Assembly (NCBI GenBank): GCA_950097015.1
Contig: CATNEN010000025.1
Location: 8,482,501-8,546,500 of the forward strand
Reading direction: 5' to 3'
Length of the DNA: 64,000 nucleotides
Origin: Macrostomum hystrix
Taxonomy: Eukaryota; Platyhelminthes; Macrostomidae
Shown: one piece after another, positions 45,255-58,300 of the stretch
Layout of the letters: every line of letters begins with the position of its first letter
Numbering within the stretch: position 1 is the stretch's first letter
Position numbers and translations under genes: made by a program
The notes under the pieces: generated by a model
Database searches by the model: none
What the model saw: only the letters and a program-made list of their open reading frames with translations
Told to the model about the DNA's origin: nothing

Positions 45255-47790
45255 CTTAATTATCCCAAGGATTGCGATTCAACGATCCTGAGGATTGGGA
45301 TTCAATGATCCTGAGGATTGGGATTCAGTGATCCTGAGGATTGGGATTCAATGATCCTGAGGATTGGGATTCAACGATCCTGAGGATTGGGATTCAGTGA
45401 TCCTGAGGATTGGGATTCAGTGATCCTGAGGATTGGGATTCAATGATCCTGAGGATTGGGATTCAACGATCCTGAGGATTGGGATTCAACGATCCTGAGG
45501 ATTGGGATTCAACGATCCTGAGGATTGGGATTCAACGATCCTGAGGATTGGGATTCAATGATCCTGAGGATTGGGATTCAACGATCCTGAGGATTGGGAT
45601 TCAACGATCCTGAGGATTGGGATTCAATGATCCTGAGGATTGGGATTCAATGATCCTGAGGATTGGGATTCAACGATCCTGAGGATTGGGATTCAATGAT
45701 CCTGAGGATTGGGATTCAACGATCCTGAGGATTGGGATTCAATGATCTTGAGGATTGGGATTCAACAATCCTGAGGATTGGGATTCAACGATCCTGAGGA
45801 TTGGGATTCAACGATCCTGAGGATTGGGATTCAATGATCCTGAGGATTGGGATTCAACGATCCTGAGGATTGGGATTCAACGATACTGAGGATTTGGATT
45901 CAACGATCCTGAGGATTGGGATTCAACGATCCTGAGGATTGGGATTCAACGATCCTGAGGATTGGGATTCAGTGATCCTGAGGATTGGGATTCAATGATC
46001 CTGAGGATTGGGATTCAACGATCCTGAGGATTGGGATTCAGTGATCCTGAGGATTGGGATTCAGTGATCCTGAGGATTGGGATTCAATGATCCTGAGGAT
46101 TGGGATTCAACGATCCTGAGGATTGGGATTCAACGATCCTGAGGATTGGGATTCAACGATCCTGAGGATTGGGATTCAACGATCCTGAGGATTGGGATTC
46201 AATGATCCTGAGGATTGGGATTCAACGATCCTGAGGATTGGGATTCAACGATCCTGAGGATTGGGATTCAATGATCCTGAGGATTGGGATTCAATGATCC
46301 TGAGGATTGGGATTCAACGATCCTGAGGATTGGGATTCAATGATCCTGAGGATTGGGATTCAACGATCCTGAGGATTGGGATTCAATGATCTTGAGGATT
46401 GGGATTCAACAATCCTGAGGATTGGGATTCAACGATCCTGAGGATTGGGATTCAACGATCCTGAGGATTGGGATTCAATGATCCTGAGGATTGGGATTCA
46501 ACGATCCTGAGGATTGGGATTCAACGATACTGAGGATTTGGATTCAACGATCCTGAGGATTGGGATTCAACGATCCTGAGGATTGGGATTCAACGATCCT
46601 GAGGATTGGGATTCAACGATACTGAGGATTGGGACTCAACGATCCTGTGGATTTGGATTCAACCATCTTGAATATTTGGATTCAATGATCCTGAGGATTG
46701 GGATTCAGTGATCCTGAGGATTGGGATTCAACGATCCTGAGGATTGGGATTCAGTGATCCTGAGGATTGGGATTCAACGATCCTGAGGATTGGGATTCAG
46801 TGATCCTGAGGATTGGGATTCAGTGATCCTGAGGATTGGGATTCAACGATCTTGAGGATTGGGATTCAGTGATCCTGAGGATTGGGATTCAACAATCCTG
46901 AGGATTGGGATTCAACGATCCTGAGGATTGGGATTCAGTGATCCTGAGGATTGGGATTCAACAATCCTGAGGATTGGGATTCAACGATCCTGAGGATTGG
47001 GATTCAACGATCCTGAGGATTGGGATTCAATGATCCTGGGGATTGGGATTCAACGATCCTCAGGATTGGGATTCAACGATCCTGAGGATTGGGATTCAAC
47101 GATCCTGAGGATTGGGATTCAACGATCCTCAGGATTGGGATTCAACGATCTTGAGGATTGGGATTCAGTGATCCTGAGGATTGGGATTCAACAATCCTGA
47201 GGATTGGGATTCAACGATCCTGAGGATTGGGATTCAGTGATCCTGAGGATTGGGATTCAACAATCCTGAGGATTGGGATTCAACGATCCTGAGGATTGGG
47301 ATTCAACGATCCTGAGGATTGGGATTCAATGATCCTGGGGATTGGGATTCAACGATCCTCAGGATTGGGATTCAACGATCCTGAGGATTGGGATTCAACG
47401 ATCCTGAGGATTGGGATTCAACGATCCTCAGGATTGGGATTCAACGATCCTGAGGATTGGGATTCAACGATCCTGAGGATTGGGATTCAACGATACTGAG
47501 GATTGGGACTCAACGATCCTGTGGATTTGGATTCAACCATCTTGAATATTTGGATTCAATGATCCTGAGGATTGGGATTCAACGATCCTGAATTTTGGGA
47601 TTCAACGATCCTGAGGATTGGGATTCAACGATCCTGAGGATTGGGATTCAACGATACTGAGGATTGGGATTCAACGATCCTGAATATTTGGATTCAACGA
47701 TCCTGAATATTTGGATTCAACGATCCTGAATATTTGGATTCAACGATCCTGAATATTTGGATTCAACGATCCTGAATATTGGGATTTTAC
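45255..47790. repeat. 23-bp minisatellite, ~110 copies, with 644- and 299-bp duplications
   Basis: Unit begins gatcctgaggattgggattc, followed by aac, aat or agt. Marker monomers gatcttg (45744/46388) and gatactgaggatttgg (45882/46526) are exactly 644 bp apart (28 units); gatcctgggg (47032/47331) is 299 bp apart (13 units). Confidence 0.97.
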
Positions 47791-48320
47791 AATCCCTATT
47801 GTCGAGTGTTAAGTATTCCACCGCTTCTCGCCTGCTGGCCTGCAGTTGCGGTTCCGTAGCCGACCCTGGTGACAAGAAAATCAGAGCGTGTTCAAGACCG
47901 ACTTTCAGCAGCGATCCAGAGGCGCCAGATTGACAAAGAGAGGCTTAAAGAGGTGGAGAGATAGAGAGAGAGCGGTAGTGGGTTCTGGGCAAAGTCAACA
48001 GCTTCTCTTTGAATAAGCTTGTGTGTGAGTGTGTGTGAGTGAGTGTGTGAGTGAGTGAGTGTGTGAGTGAGTGTGTGAGTGTGTGAGTGTGTGTGTGTTA
48101 ATCTTCTCTCTCATTCCAGAAATCACAGTTTTCCTTTTGTCGCCTCCTCCATCGGCTGGTTTGAGATGCTTTCGGGGAAGTCTTGAAAGGCCTTGTTTTC
48201 GAGTTGTCTCAAAATTGAAGGGGCTTGACATTTTTGTTCTAGAAAGAAATATGGAGACCTGTGTCCTTTAGTTGAAGCTTTTCAACCTTTTTAGACTTCA
48301 AAAACGAACGGCCTTGCCTC

Positions 48321-48352
<32 letters not shown>

Positions 48353-49051
48353 GCCTCCTACTCGAGGGAAAAATCTCTTCCCATCCCAATTTTTCTTCAA
48401 GCGCCGGTTGCCATGACGAAATCGAGTCTGCAGAAGTCCCCAAAAATATTTCCCCTCTGTCTGTCTGCCTTGTTGCTCTCTGCCAGCTCCCAACTCCCAT
48501 CCCTAGTGTTTTTTAAGCAGGAGGGAAGTCGCTGACGAGCGCCTATCGGACTCGATTTCGCATCGAATAGAAAGAGAGAAAGGGGAAAATTATCCTAGGA
48601 TAGACGGATGGGGATAGTTAAACTGCAGAATCCGACTGTCCAACAGTTGTGTGTGTGTGTGCCATCATCATCCAACCCCCTTACAATGCGCTCCCCTGTT
48701 CCTTAGAATTCTCGCCCTCAGTTCACTCCTTCCCCATCTGTTCTCTCGCCATCATTTCGCCATTCTGAACTGAGCCGGCCAATGAAGGGGGGCGATGAAC
48801 TCACGCACAGATGCGCCACACGGCAATAAAGAGGCAGGTAAAGAGAGGGAGGGGCGAGTTTCTGCTTCATATTAGTATCGTTTCGTCTCTTTGAACGACC
48901 CGTTTCGGCAAAATCTTATCCTTATTAGGCGGTCGTACTCAATCAGCTAGAAAAATAATAAATTACAAACAGACTAGTACTTGAACTATGAATTTTTTGA
49001 AGTATTTAGTGTCAATTTAGTAAAGTCTGATCAAACGGAAGCGTTGGAATC
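47791..49051 (+). other. upstream region of the RGS gene
   Basis: Contains a (GT)/(GAGT) run at 48018-48100 and (CTG)9-10 near 48328. GC-mixed; presumably promoter and 5'UTR of the gene at 49052, with no distinct core motif seen. Confidence 0.4.
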
Positions 49052-49333
49052 ATGTCGAATTCCACTTCCGAGGGAGGCTCAGCTGGCGGCGGCGGCAACG
49101 GCGGAGCAACAAAAGCCGCCTGGGCGCCGCTGCGAAAACGACTGGCCCTGATTCGAACCGTGAGAATATTCTCCAAAGACTCCAGTAAAGAGGCCGCGAC
49201 AGCTGCAGCCGCTGCCGCATCGAACAGCCTACAGCTGCCCGACGATGGCGGAGTCTACTGCGGCGAGGACGGCGGAAGCAGCGGCTGCGACTTGGAACTC
49301 GACGACTGCGTTGTCAAAAGCGCTGGAGCGAAG
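49052..49333 (+). CDS. RGS gene exon 1 (low-complexity N-terminus)
   Basis: ATG then 94 codons: MSNSTSEGGSAGGGGNGG, APLRKRLALIRTVRIFSKD, an Ala run, then an acidic Cys-containing stretch ending SAGAK. Donor AAG|GTGAAG, phase 0. GC-rich, codon-like composition against AT-rich flanks. If unspliced, the frame stops at 49366. Confidence 0.65.
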
Positions 49334-52300
49334 GTGAAGCATTGGAATTTTTTTAGACACTTGTGAGAGTTCAAACACTCACATAGACGGAGTGTTTGAC
49401 AGAGAGTTTACACACAGGTGACAGAGGGTTTACACACAGGTGACAGAGAGTTTACACACAGGTGACAGAGAGTTTACACACAGGTAACAGAGAGTTTACA
49501 CACAGGTGACAGAGAGTTTACACACAGGTGACAGAGGGTTTACACACAGGTGACAGAGAGTTTACACACAGGTGACAGAGAGTTTACACACAGATGACAG
49601 AGAGTTTACATGCTGGTGAGAGCGAGTTTACATGCAGGTGAGAGCGAGTTTACATACAGGTGACAGAGAGTTTACATGCAGGTGAGAGCGAGTTTACATG
49701 CAGGTGAGAGCGAGTTTACATGCTGGTGAGAGCGAGTTTACATGCTGGTGAGAGCGAGTTTACATGCAGGTGAGAGCGAGTTTACATGCTGGTGAGAGCG
49801 AGTTTACATGCAGGTGAGAGCGAGTTTACATGCAGGTGAGAGCGAGTTTACATGCTGGTGAGAGCGAGTTTACATGCAGGTGAGAGAGAGTTTACATGCA
49901 GGTGAGAGAGAGTTTACATGCTGGTGAGAGCGAGTTTACATGCTGGTGAGAGCGAGTTTACATGCAGGTGAGAGCGAGTTTACATGCAGGTGAGAGCGAG
50001 TTTACATGCAGGTGAGAGAGAGTTTACATGCAGGTGAGAGCGAGTTTACATGCTGGTGAGAGCGAGTTTACATGCAGGTGAGAGCGAGTTTACATGCTGG
50101 TGAGAGCGAGTTTACATGCAGGTGACAGCGAGTTTACATGCAGGTGAGAGAGAGTTTACATGCAGGTGAGAGCGAGTTTACATGCAGGTGACAGCGAGTT
50201 TACATGCAGGTGACAGCGAGTTTACATGCAGGTGACAGCGAGTTTACATGCAGGTGACAGCGAGTTTACACACAGGTGACAGCGAGTTTACATGCAGGTG
50301 AGAGCGAGTTTACATGCAGGTGAGAGCGAGTTTACATGCTGGTGAGAGCGAGTTTACATGCTGGTGAGAGCGAGTTTACATGCTGGCGAGAGCGAGTTTA
50401 CACACGGGTGACAGCGAGTTTACATGCTGGTGAGAGCGAGTTTACATGCAGGTGAGAGCGAGTTTACATGCAGGTGAGAGCGAGTTTACATGCAGGTGAG
50501 AGCGAGTTTACATGCTGGTGAGAGCGAGTTTACATGCAGGTGAGAGCGAGTTTACATGCAGGTGAGAGCGAGTTTACATGCAGGTGAGAGCGAGTTTACA
50601 TGCAGGTGAGAGCGAGTTTACATACAGGTGACAGAGAGTTTACATGCAGGTGAGAGCGAGTTTACATGCAGGTGAGAGCGAGTTTACATGCTGGTGAGAG
50701 CGAGTTTACATGCAGGTGAGAGCGAGTTTACATGCAGGTGAGAGCGAGTTTACATGCTGGTGAGAGCGAGTTTACATGCAGGGGATGACACACAGGTGTG
50801 GAAGTGGATGCTACAAAGAAGTCAAAAGTGATATTAGTTTTAGATTTCAGCTTTTGATTTCAGTTGGTATTTATTTAGTTTCCCAGATAAACAAATTTTG
50901 GATAGACAGAAACTAACGCGTGCTGATTCTATTAAAAAGTACTTTTAAACTGGCGAGTTGAGATAAACAGGGAAGCCCTGCCCAGCCCAACACAGATAAA
51001 TAACTAGATTGGGTGGGGACTTACCGGAAAAAAACACGGCCAAATGAAATTTGAATGCGTCTTGTTGCTGGTGAGAGGCAGAGGCCTGAGTTGCTGGATC
51101 ATGCGATAAGCCAGTTCTAAGACATTCCTGATTGTCTCCGCAACACTGGATCAGGCAAATTCCTCACTGACTATTTTTATTTAACCTTGTGATTTTTTCC
51201 CTCGAACTTGTTTAACTGCTTTTCACCCAGTACGAAAAACCTTGTGTCATCTAACCGACTTTGAATTTCCCTCACTGACACTCTACTCCCCTCACTGGCA
51301 TTCTACTCCCCCCACTGGCATTCTACTCCCCCACTGGCATTCTACTCCCCCTCACTGACATTCTACTCCCCTCACTGGCATTCTACTCCCCCTCACTGGC
51401 ATTCTACTCCCTTCACTGGCATTCTACTCCCCCCACTGGCATTCTACTCCCCCACTGGCATTCTACTCCCTTCACTGGCATTCTACTCCCCTCACTGGCA
51501 TTCTACTCCCCTCACTGGCATTCTACTCCCTTCACTGGCATTCTACTCCCCTCACTGGCATTCTACTCCCTTCACTGGCATTCTACTCCCCTCACTGGCA
51601 TTCTACTCCCTTCACTGACATTCTACTCCCCTCACTGGCATTCTACTCCCCTCACTGGCATTCTACTCCCCTCACTGGCATTCTACTCCCTTCACTGGCA
51701 TTCTACTCCCCCCACTGGCATTCTACTCCCCCACTGGCATTCTACTCCCCCTCACTGGCATTCTACTCCCTTCACTGGCATTCTACTCCCCCCACTGGCA
51801 TTCTACTCCCCCTCACTGACATTCTACTCCCCTCACTGGCATTCTACTCCCCTCACTGGCATTCTACTCCCTTCACTGGCATTCTACTCCCCCCACTGGC
51901 ATTCTACTCCCCCACTGGCATTCTACTCCCCTCACTGGCATTCTACTCCCCTCACTGGCATTACACCCCCCTCACTGGCATTATACTCCCCCTCACTGGC
52001 ATTCTACTCCCCCCACTGGCATTCCACCCCCCTCACTGGAATTCTGCTCCCCCTCACTGACATTCTACTCCCCCTCACTGGAATTCTGCTCCCCTTCACT
52101 GACATTCTACTCCCCCTCACTGGCATTCTACCTTACCTCATTGGCATTCTACCATACCTCATTGGCATTCTACCTTATCTCACTACCATTCTACCCTCCC
52201 TCACTCGACAGAAGTAGCGAGGAATCTGTCTTGACACTTCATCCGATGAATCTTCTATCATGGCTATTTAAGGGTCTCGGTGGGATTGCACTATCGCGTT

Positions 52301-55300
52301 TTGTTGCGATTATAATAAAATATCCCGACTAGATCTTTCAACGACGAGACTAGGAAAAAAAATTTTCCTAGCCTAGACTGGAATAGCATTTTCAGTTTTT
52401 TTCTTCTTTTTTTTCAGAGTTGCACTTCAACTTAAAATAATTTTCTAGATGGCCGACATTCGCGACCGTGACTTTCTGCAATTAGATAGAGAAAATCTAA
52501 ACAAAAAGTTTGATGGTTTTAAAAAGTTTCAAATCGTTTCGAATCCCGAAGCATAAAGTTTCTTACAATTCAGAAGTTTCCATTTCCTGAAGTATTTTCT
52601 GAAGGTTCCATCTCCTGAAGGTTCCATCTCCTGAAGGTTCCATCTCCTGAAGGCTTCATCTCCTGAAGGTTCCATCTCCTGAAGGTTCCATCTCCTGAAG
52701 GTTCCATCTCCTGAAGGTTCCATCTCCTGAAGGTTCCATCTCCTGAAGGTTCCATCTCCTGAAGGTTCCATCTCCTGAAGGTTCCATCTCCTGAAGGTTC
52801 CATCTCCTGAAGGTTCCATCTCCTGAAGGTTCCATCTCCTGAAGGTTCCATCTCCTGAAGGTTCCATCTCCTGAAGGTTCCATCTCCTGAAGGTTCCATC
52901 TCCTGAAGGTTCCATCTCCTGAAGGTTCCATCTCTCATTTCCAGAAATTTCAATATTAGAAAATAAGAAAATTGAGCTGGCATAATAAGTTAGTTTTTTT
53001 AGAAATAATGAAAATTACACTAGCATTTTCCAATTGGGATAAAAAAGAATGAGATTAAAAAACCGGTGAGAAATCGATGTACAAATATTTAGATAAGGCC
53101 AGAGTGAAATAAAAAGTATTCCCACTATAACGGAAATCGGTATTTGTGATAAGAAGTGACAGGACAGTCCCACTTTAAATCGGCGCCATCTTTTGAGTAG
53201 GTGAGCGCGGTGAGAACAGACTCTACAGCTCAGTTGGAGAAGCAGAAAGGGAGGTGAGAAAGGGAGGCAGGAAATGATCATCTTATGCGGTCGCTTTCCG
53301 AGTTAATTACAGGCGATGATAATCTGCGCCCAGCTGGTAAAATGAGACGGCGGGACTCTTTGTCGAGGGCTTCCCTGCGGAAGCAAGCTCAGAGCGGTGA
53401 TGCTGGGGGGGGGTAGGGAGTCGGGATAACGGCAAGGGGATTAGGAGAGGGGATCGATAGTTCGAAGCAGCATGGAGCCCGTCCCGATCAATCAGCAGGG
53501 AGCAGACGGTGAAGCGGGCGGCCGGGCCATCTCGTCTCCCCCCCAGCCCGATGGCCCTTGGAACGTCGGAACCTTCCGGATTATCCCCCGAGATCCAACG
53601 CTGGCAAAAGGTTGAAGTGGGCGAGATGAAGATGGGGAGAAAAGGTGAGAATCGGCGGAGATGAGGAGGCGGATACAAGGTAGCTGTTTTAGATTTGAGG
53701 ATTTTCTTACGGATGCAAAGATTAGGGAAGATTTCTGAACAGTTCTGAAGCGCAAATAAGCGTACGATTAATCCCCTAAAGGATATCTTGTGTCACTTCT
53801 TAGTATCGGCCTTCTCTGACTATAATAGAGTTTAGTAGAACACAGTAAATACATTCTTACTACACTTGACTACTTAACTAATCATCTGCCACATCATCTG
53901 TCTGTCACATCATCTGTCTGTCACATCATCTGTCTGTCACATCATCTGTCACATCATCTGTCTGTCACATCATCTGTCTGTCACATCATCTGTCTGTCAC
54001 ATCATCTGTCACATCATCTGTCTGTCACATCATCTGTCTGTCACATTATCTGTCTGTCACATCATCTGTCTGTCACATCATCTGTCTGTCACATCACTCT
54101 GCCACATCACTCTGTCACATCATCTGTCTGTCACATCATCTGTCTGTCACATCATCTGTCTGTCACATCATCTGTCTGTCACATCATCTGTCTGTCACAT
54201 CATCTGTCTGTCACATCATCTGTCTGTCACATCACTCTGCCGCATCACTCTGTCACATCATCTGTCTGTCACATCATCTGTCTGTCACATCATCTGTCTG
54301 TCACATCATCACACTCTGCCACATCACTCTGCCACATCACTCTGCCACATCACTCTGCCACATCACTCTGCCACATCACTCTGCCACATCACTCTACCAC
54401 ATCACTCTGCCACATCACACTGCCACATCACTCTGCCACATCACTCTGCCACATCACTCTGCCACATCACTCTACCACATCACTCTGCCACATCACTCTG
54501 CCACATCACTCTGCCACATCACACTGCCACATCACTCTGCCACATCACTCTGCCACATCACACTGCCACATCACTCTGCCACATCACTCTGCCACATCAC
54601 TCTGCCACATCACTCTGCCACATCACTCTGCCTCATCACTCTGCCACATCACTCTGCCACATCACTCTGCCACATCACTCTGCCACATCACTCTGCCACA
54701 TCACACTGCCACATCACTCTGCCACATCACTCTGCCACATCACTCTGCCACATCACTCTGCCACATCACTCTACCACATCACTCTGCCACATCACTCTGC
54801 CACATCACTATGCCACATCACACTGCCACATCACTCTGCCACATCACTCTGCCACATCACTCTGCCACATCACTCTGCCACATCACTCTGCCACATCACT
54901 CTGCCACATCACTCTGCCACATCACTCTGCCACATCACTCTGCCACATCACTCTGCCACATCACACTGCCACATCACTCTGCCACATCACTCTGCCACAT
55001 CACTCTGCCACATCACTCTGCCACATCACTCTGCCACATCACACTGCCACATCACTCTGCCACATCACTCTGCCACATCACTCTGCCACATCACTCCGTC
55101 ACAAATTCAGGTCTCGAAAGACCGTGGTTAATCTTTTTGTTACAAATATATTTCTTTCTTGCTTGCGAACTTGTGCCAGCCAAAGGCTGCTTCTGAGCAG
55201 GATTATACTGCATTGGGTGCTCTCTGCCGCTCTTGAGGCACTGAAAGTTGAAAGGCAAGAAGGAAGGATTTAAGGAAGGAAGGAAGAAGACTAGAAACGA

Positions 55301-58300
55301 GAGTCACGGCAGACTAGTCGTTTCCCATCGTTTTCGGCTTTTAGAAAATCCCCAGTCTCTCTCTTTCTCACTCGCTTTTCCGCAGAAATTTCTTAAGACC
55401 CCAAAGAATGAGGCTGTGCGTGCGACTTGACCGGCTAGAGGCTGAAGGAGATGACAGACGGAGGCTGAGCATGTTAGAAGATACTGATGGCGAAGAGGAG
55501 TCAGATATTCTATCATAATCTGGGTCTAGGTGCGCAACTACTCAATAGTCTGAACATTTTCTAGCAACAGGCTACTAACAGTAGAAGGAGAGGATTTATT
55601 CTTAGAAAAATCATATAGACGACTGCCGTGTAGCTGCTTCACTGCACTTATCAACACCCTCCAAACTGCTGTTATCAACACCCTTAAAACTGCTGTTATC
55701 AACACCCTCCAAACTGCTGTTATCAACACCCTCCAAACTGCTGTTATCAACACCCTCCAAACTGCTGTTATCAACACCCTCCAAACTGCTGTTATCAACA
55801 CCCTCCAAACTGCTGTTATCAACACACTCCAAACTGCTGTTATCAACACACTCCAAACTGCTGTTATCAACACCCTCCAAACTACTGTTATCAACACCCT
55901 CCAAACTACTGTTATCAACAACCTCCAAACTGCTGTTATCAACACCCTCAAAACTGCTGTTATCAACACCCTCAAAACTGCTGTTATCAACACCCTCCAA
56001 ACTGCTGTTATCAACACCCTCCAAACTGCTGTTATCAACACACTCCAAACTGCAACACCCTCAAAACTGCTGTTATCAACACCCTCCAAACTGCTGTTAT
56101 CAACAGCCTCCAAACTGCAACACCCTCAAAACTGCTGTTATCAACACCCTCCAAACTACTGTTATCAACAACCTCCAAACTGCTGTTATCAACACCCTCA
56201 AAACTGCTGTTATCAACACCCTCAAAACTGCTGTTATCAACACCCTCCAAACTGCTGTTATCAACACCCTCAAAACTGCTGTTATCAACACCCTCCAAAC
56301 TGCTGTTATCAACACCCTTAAAACTGCTGTTATCAACACCCTCAAAACTGCTGTTATCAACACCCTCCAAACTGCTGTTATCAACACACTCCAAACTGCT
56401 GTTATCAACACCCTCCAAACTGCTGTTATCAACACACTCCAAACTGCTGTTATCAACACCCTCCAAACTGCTGTTATCAACACCCTCCAAACTACTGTTA
56501 TCAACACCCTCCAAACTGCTGTTATCAACACCCTCCAAACTGCTGTTATCAACACCCTCCAAACTGCTGTTATCAACACCCTCCAAACTGCTGTTATCAA
56601 CACCCTCCAAACTGCTGTTATCAACACCCTCCAAACTGCTGTTATCAACACCCTCCAAACTGCTGTTATCAACACCCTTAAAACTGCTGTTATCAACACC
56701 CTCCAAACTGCAACACCCTCCAAACTGCTGTTATCAACACCCTCCAAACTGCTGTTATCAACACCCTCCAAACTGCTGTTATCAACACCCTCCAAACTGC
56801 TGTTATCAACACCCTCCAAACTGCTGTTATCAACACCCTCCAAACTGCTGTTATCAACACCCTCCAAACTGCAACACCCTCAAAACTGCTGTTATCAACA
56901 CCCTCCAAACTGCTGTTATCAACACCCTCCAAACTGCTGTTATCAACACCCTCCAAACTGCAACACCCTCCAAACTGCTGTTATCAACACCCTCCAAACT
57001 GCTGTTATCAACACCCTCAAAACTGCTGTTATCAACACCCTCCAAACTGCTGTTATCAACACCCTTCAAACTGCTGTTATCAACACCCTCCAAACTGCTG
57101 TTATCAACAGCCTCCAAACTGCTGTTATCAACACCCTCCAAACTGCTGTTATCAACACCCTCCAAACTGCTGTTATCAACACCCTCCAAACTGCTGTTAT
57201 CAACACCCTCCAAACTGCTGTTATCAACACCCTCCAAACTGCTGTTATCAACACCCTCCAAACTGCTGTTATCAACATCCTCCAAACTGCTGTTATCAAC
57301 ACCCTCCAAACTGCTGTTATCAACATCCTCCAAACTGCTGTTATCAACACCCTCCAAACTGCTGTTATAAACACCCTCAAAACTGCTGTTATCAACACCC
57401 TCCAAACTGCTGTTATCAACACCCTCCAAACTGCTGTTATCAACACCCTCAAAACTGCTGTTATCAACACCCTCCAAACTGCTGTTATCAACACCCTCCC
57501 AACCTGTGGATCAGAGGGACAGAATCCCAAACTGAGGATCATAGAGACAGAATTCCAAACTGAGGATCATAGAGACAGAATTTCAAACTGAGGATCGTAG
57601 AGACAGAATCCCAAACTGAGGATCAGAGAGAGAGAGAGAGTCAAACAAGAGAGTTACGAAGACGCATTCCACCTGTATACTCGGGTATCTTATTCTTAGT
57701 AACAGAACTTTGAGCATGCTAATATTCTCTTATTCTCTTATCAACTGTGGCAGCTCGCGGTCCGCAGATCCCAACTCACTTTATTCCCCCGCCAAAGCTG
57801 GTCTGCAATGGGATTTCACGCTTGGCTTAACTCGGACCTTCCTCACTCAACGATTCGGTCAGGCCTGAAGCTTTCCTCTGCAATTCGCACCGACCATATC
57901 CCGATTCCATGACGGCCCCTGATTGAGGGCCTATTCAGGCGTGCTGAAACCAAATAACAGGAGCCGAGCCGTTCAGCAAAGTAGTTATGCCTGAGTGTGA
58001 GAGAGACACAGGGAACTTCTGCTGATATGGGATTCATATAGAGTAGCAAGAGAGAGCAGAAGTGGGAACATTGTGCTAAGAGCTGAAGCGAGTGATCAAG
58101 ACGATCAGATTGTTCGTTTATTTGATTGGCTAAGACTGAAATAAATGTCTAATTAATAGATATTTGCTCAATAGAGACATGACTGATAGATAAGTGTCCT
58201 TGATGGATGGATTAGTGTCTTTGACTTTGACTGATGGATTAGTGCCTATTACTGATGGATTAGTGTCAAAGACGGATAAATTAGTGTATTTGACTGATGG

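Noticed and set aside
53215-53245. A-box-like CAGCTCAGTTGGAGA
   Set aside because: No B box at the right distance, so no pol III unit.
53307-53755. Frames in the GC-rich block of RGS intron 1, including an LSPEIQRW segment on the plus strand
   Set aside because: Superficial likeness to the RGS start motif, but no consistent splice sites or continuation of the domain.
55538-57542. Minus-strand frames rich in EGVDNSSL or WRVLITAV
   Set aside because: 24-bp minisatellite read in two frames; no gene structure.
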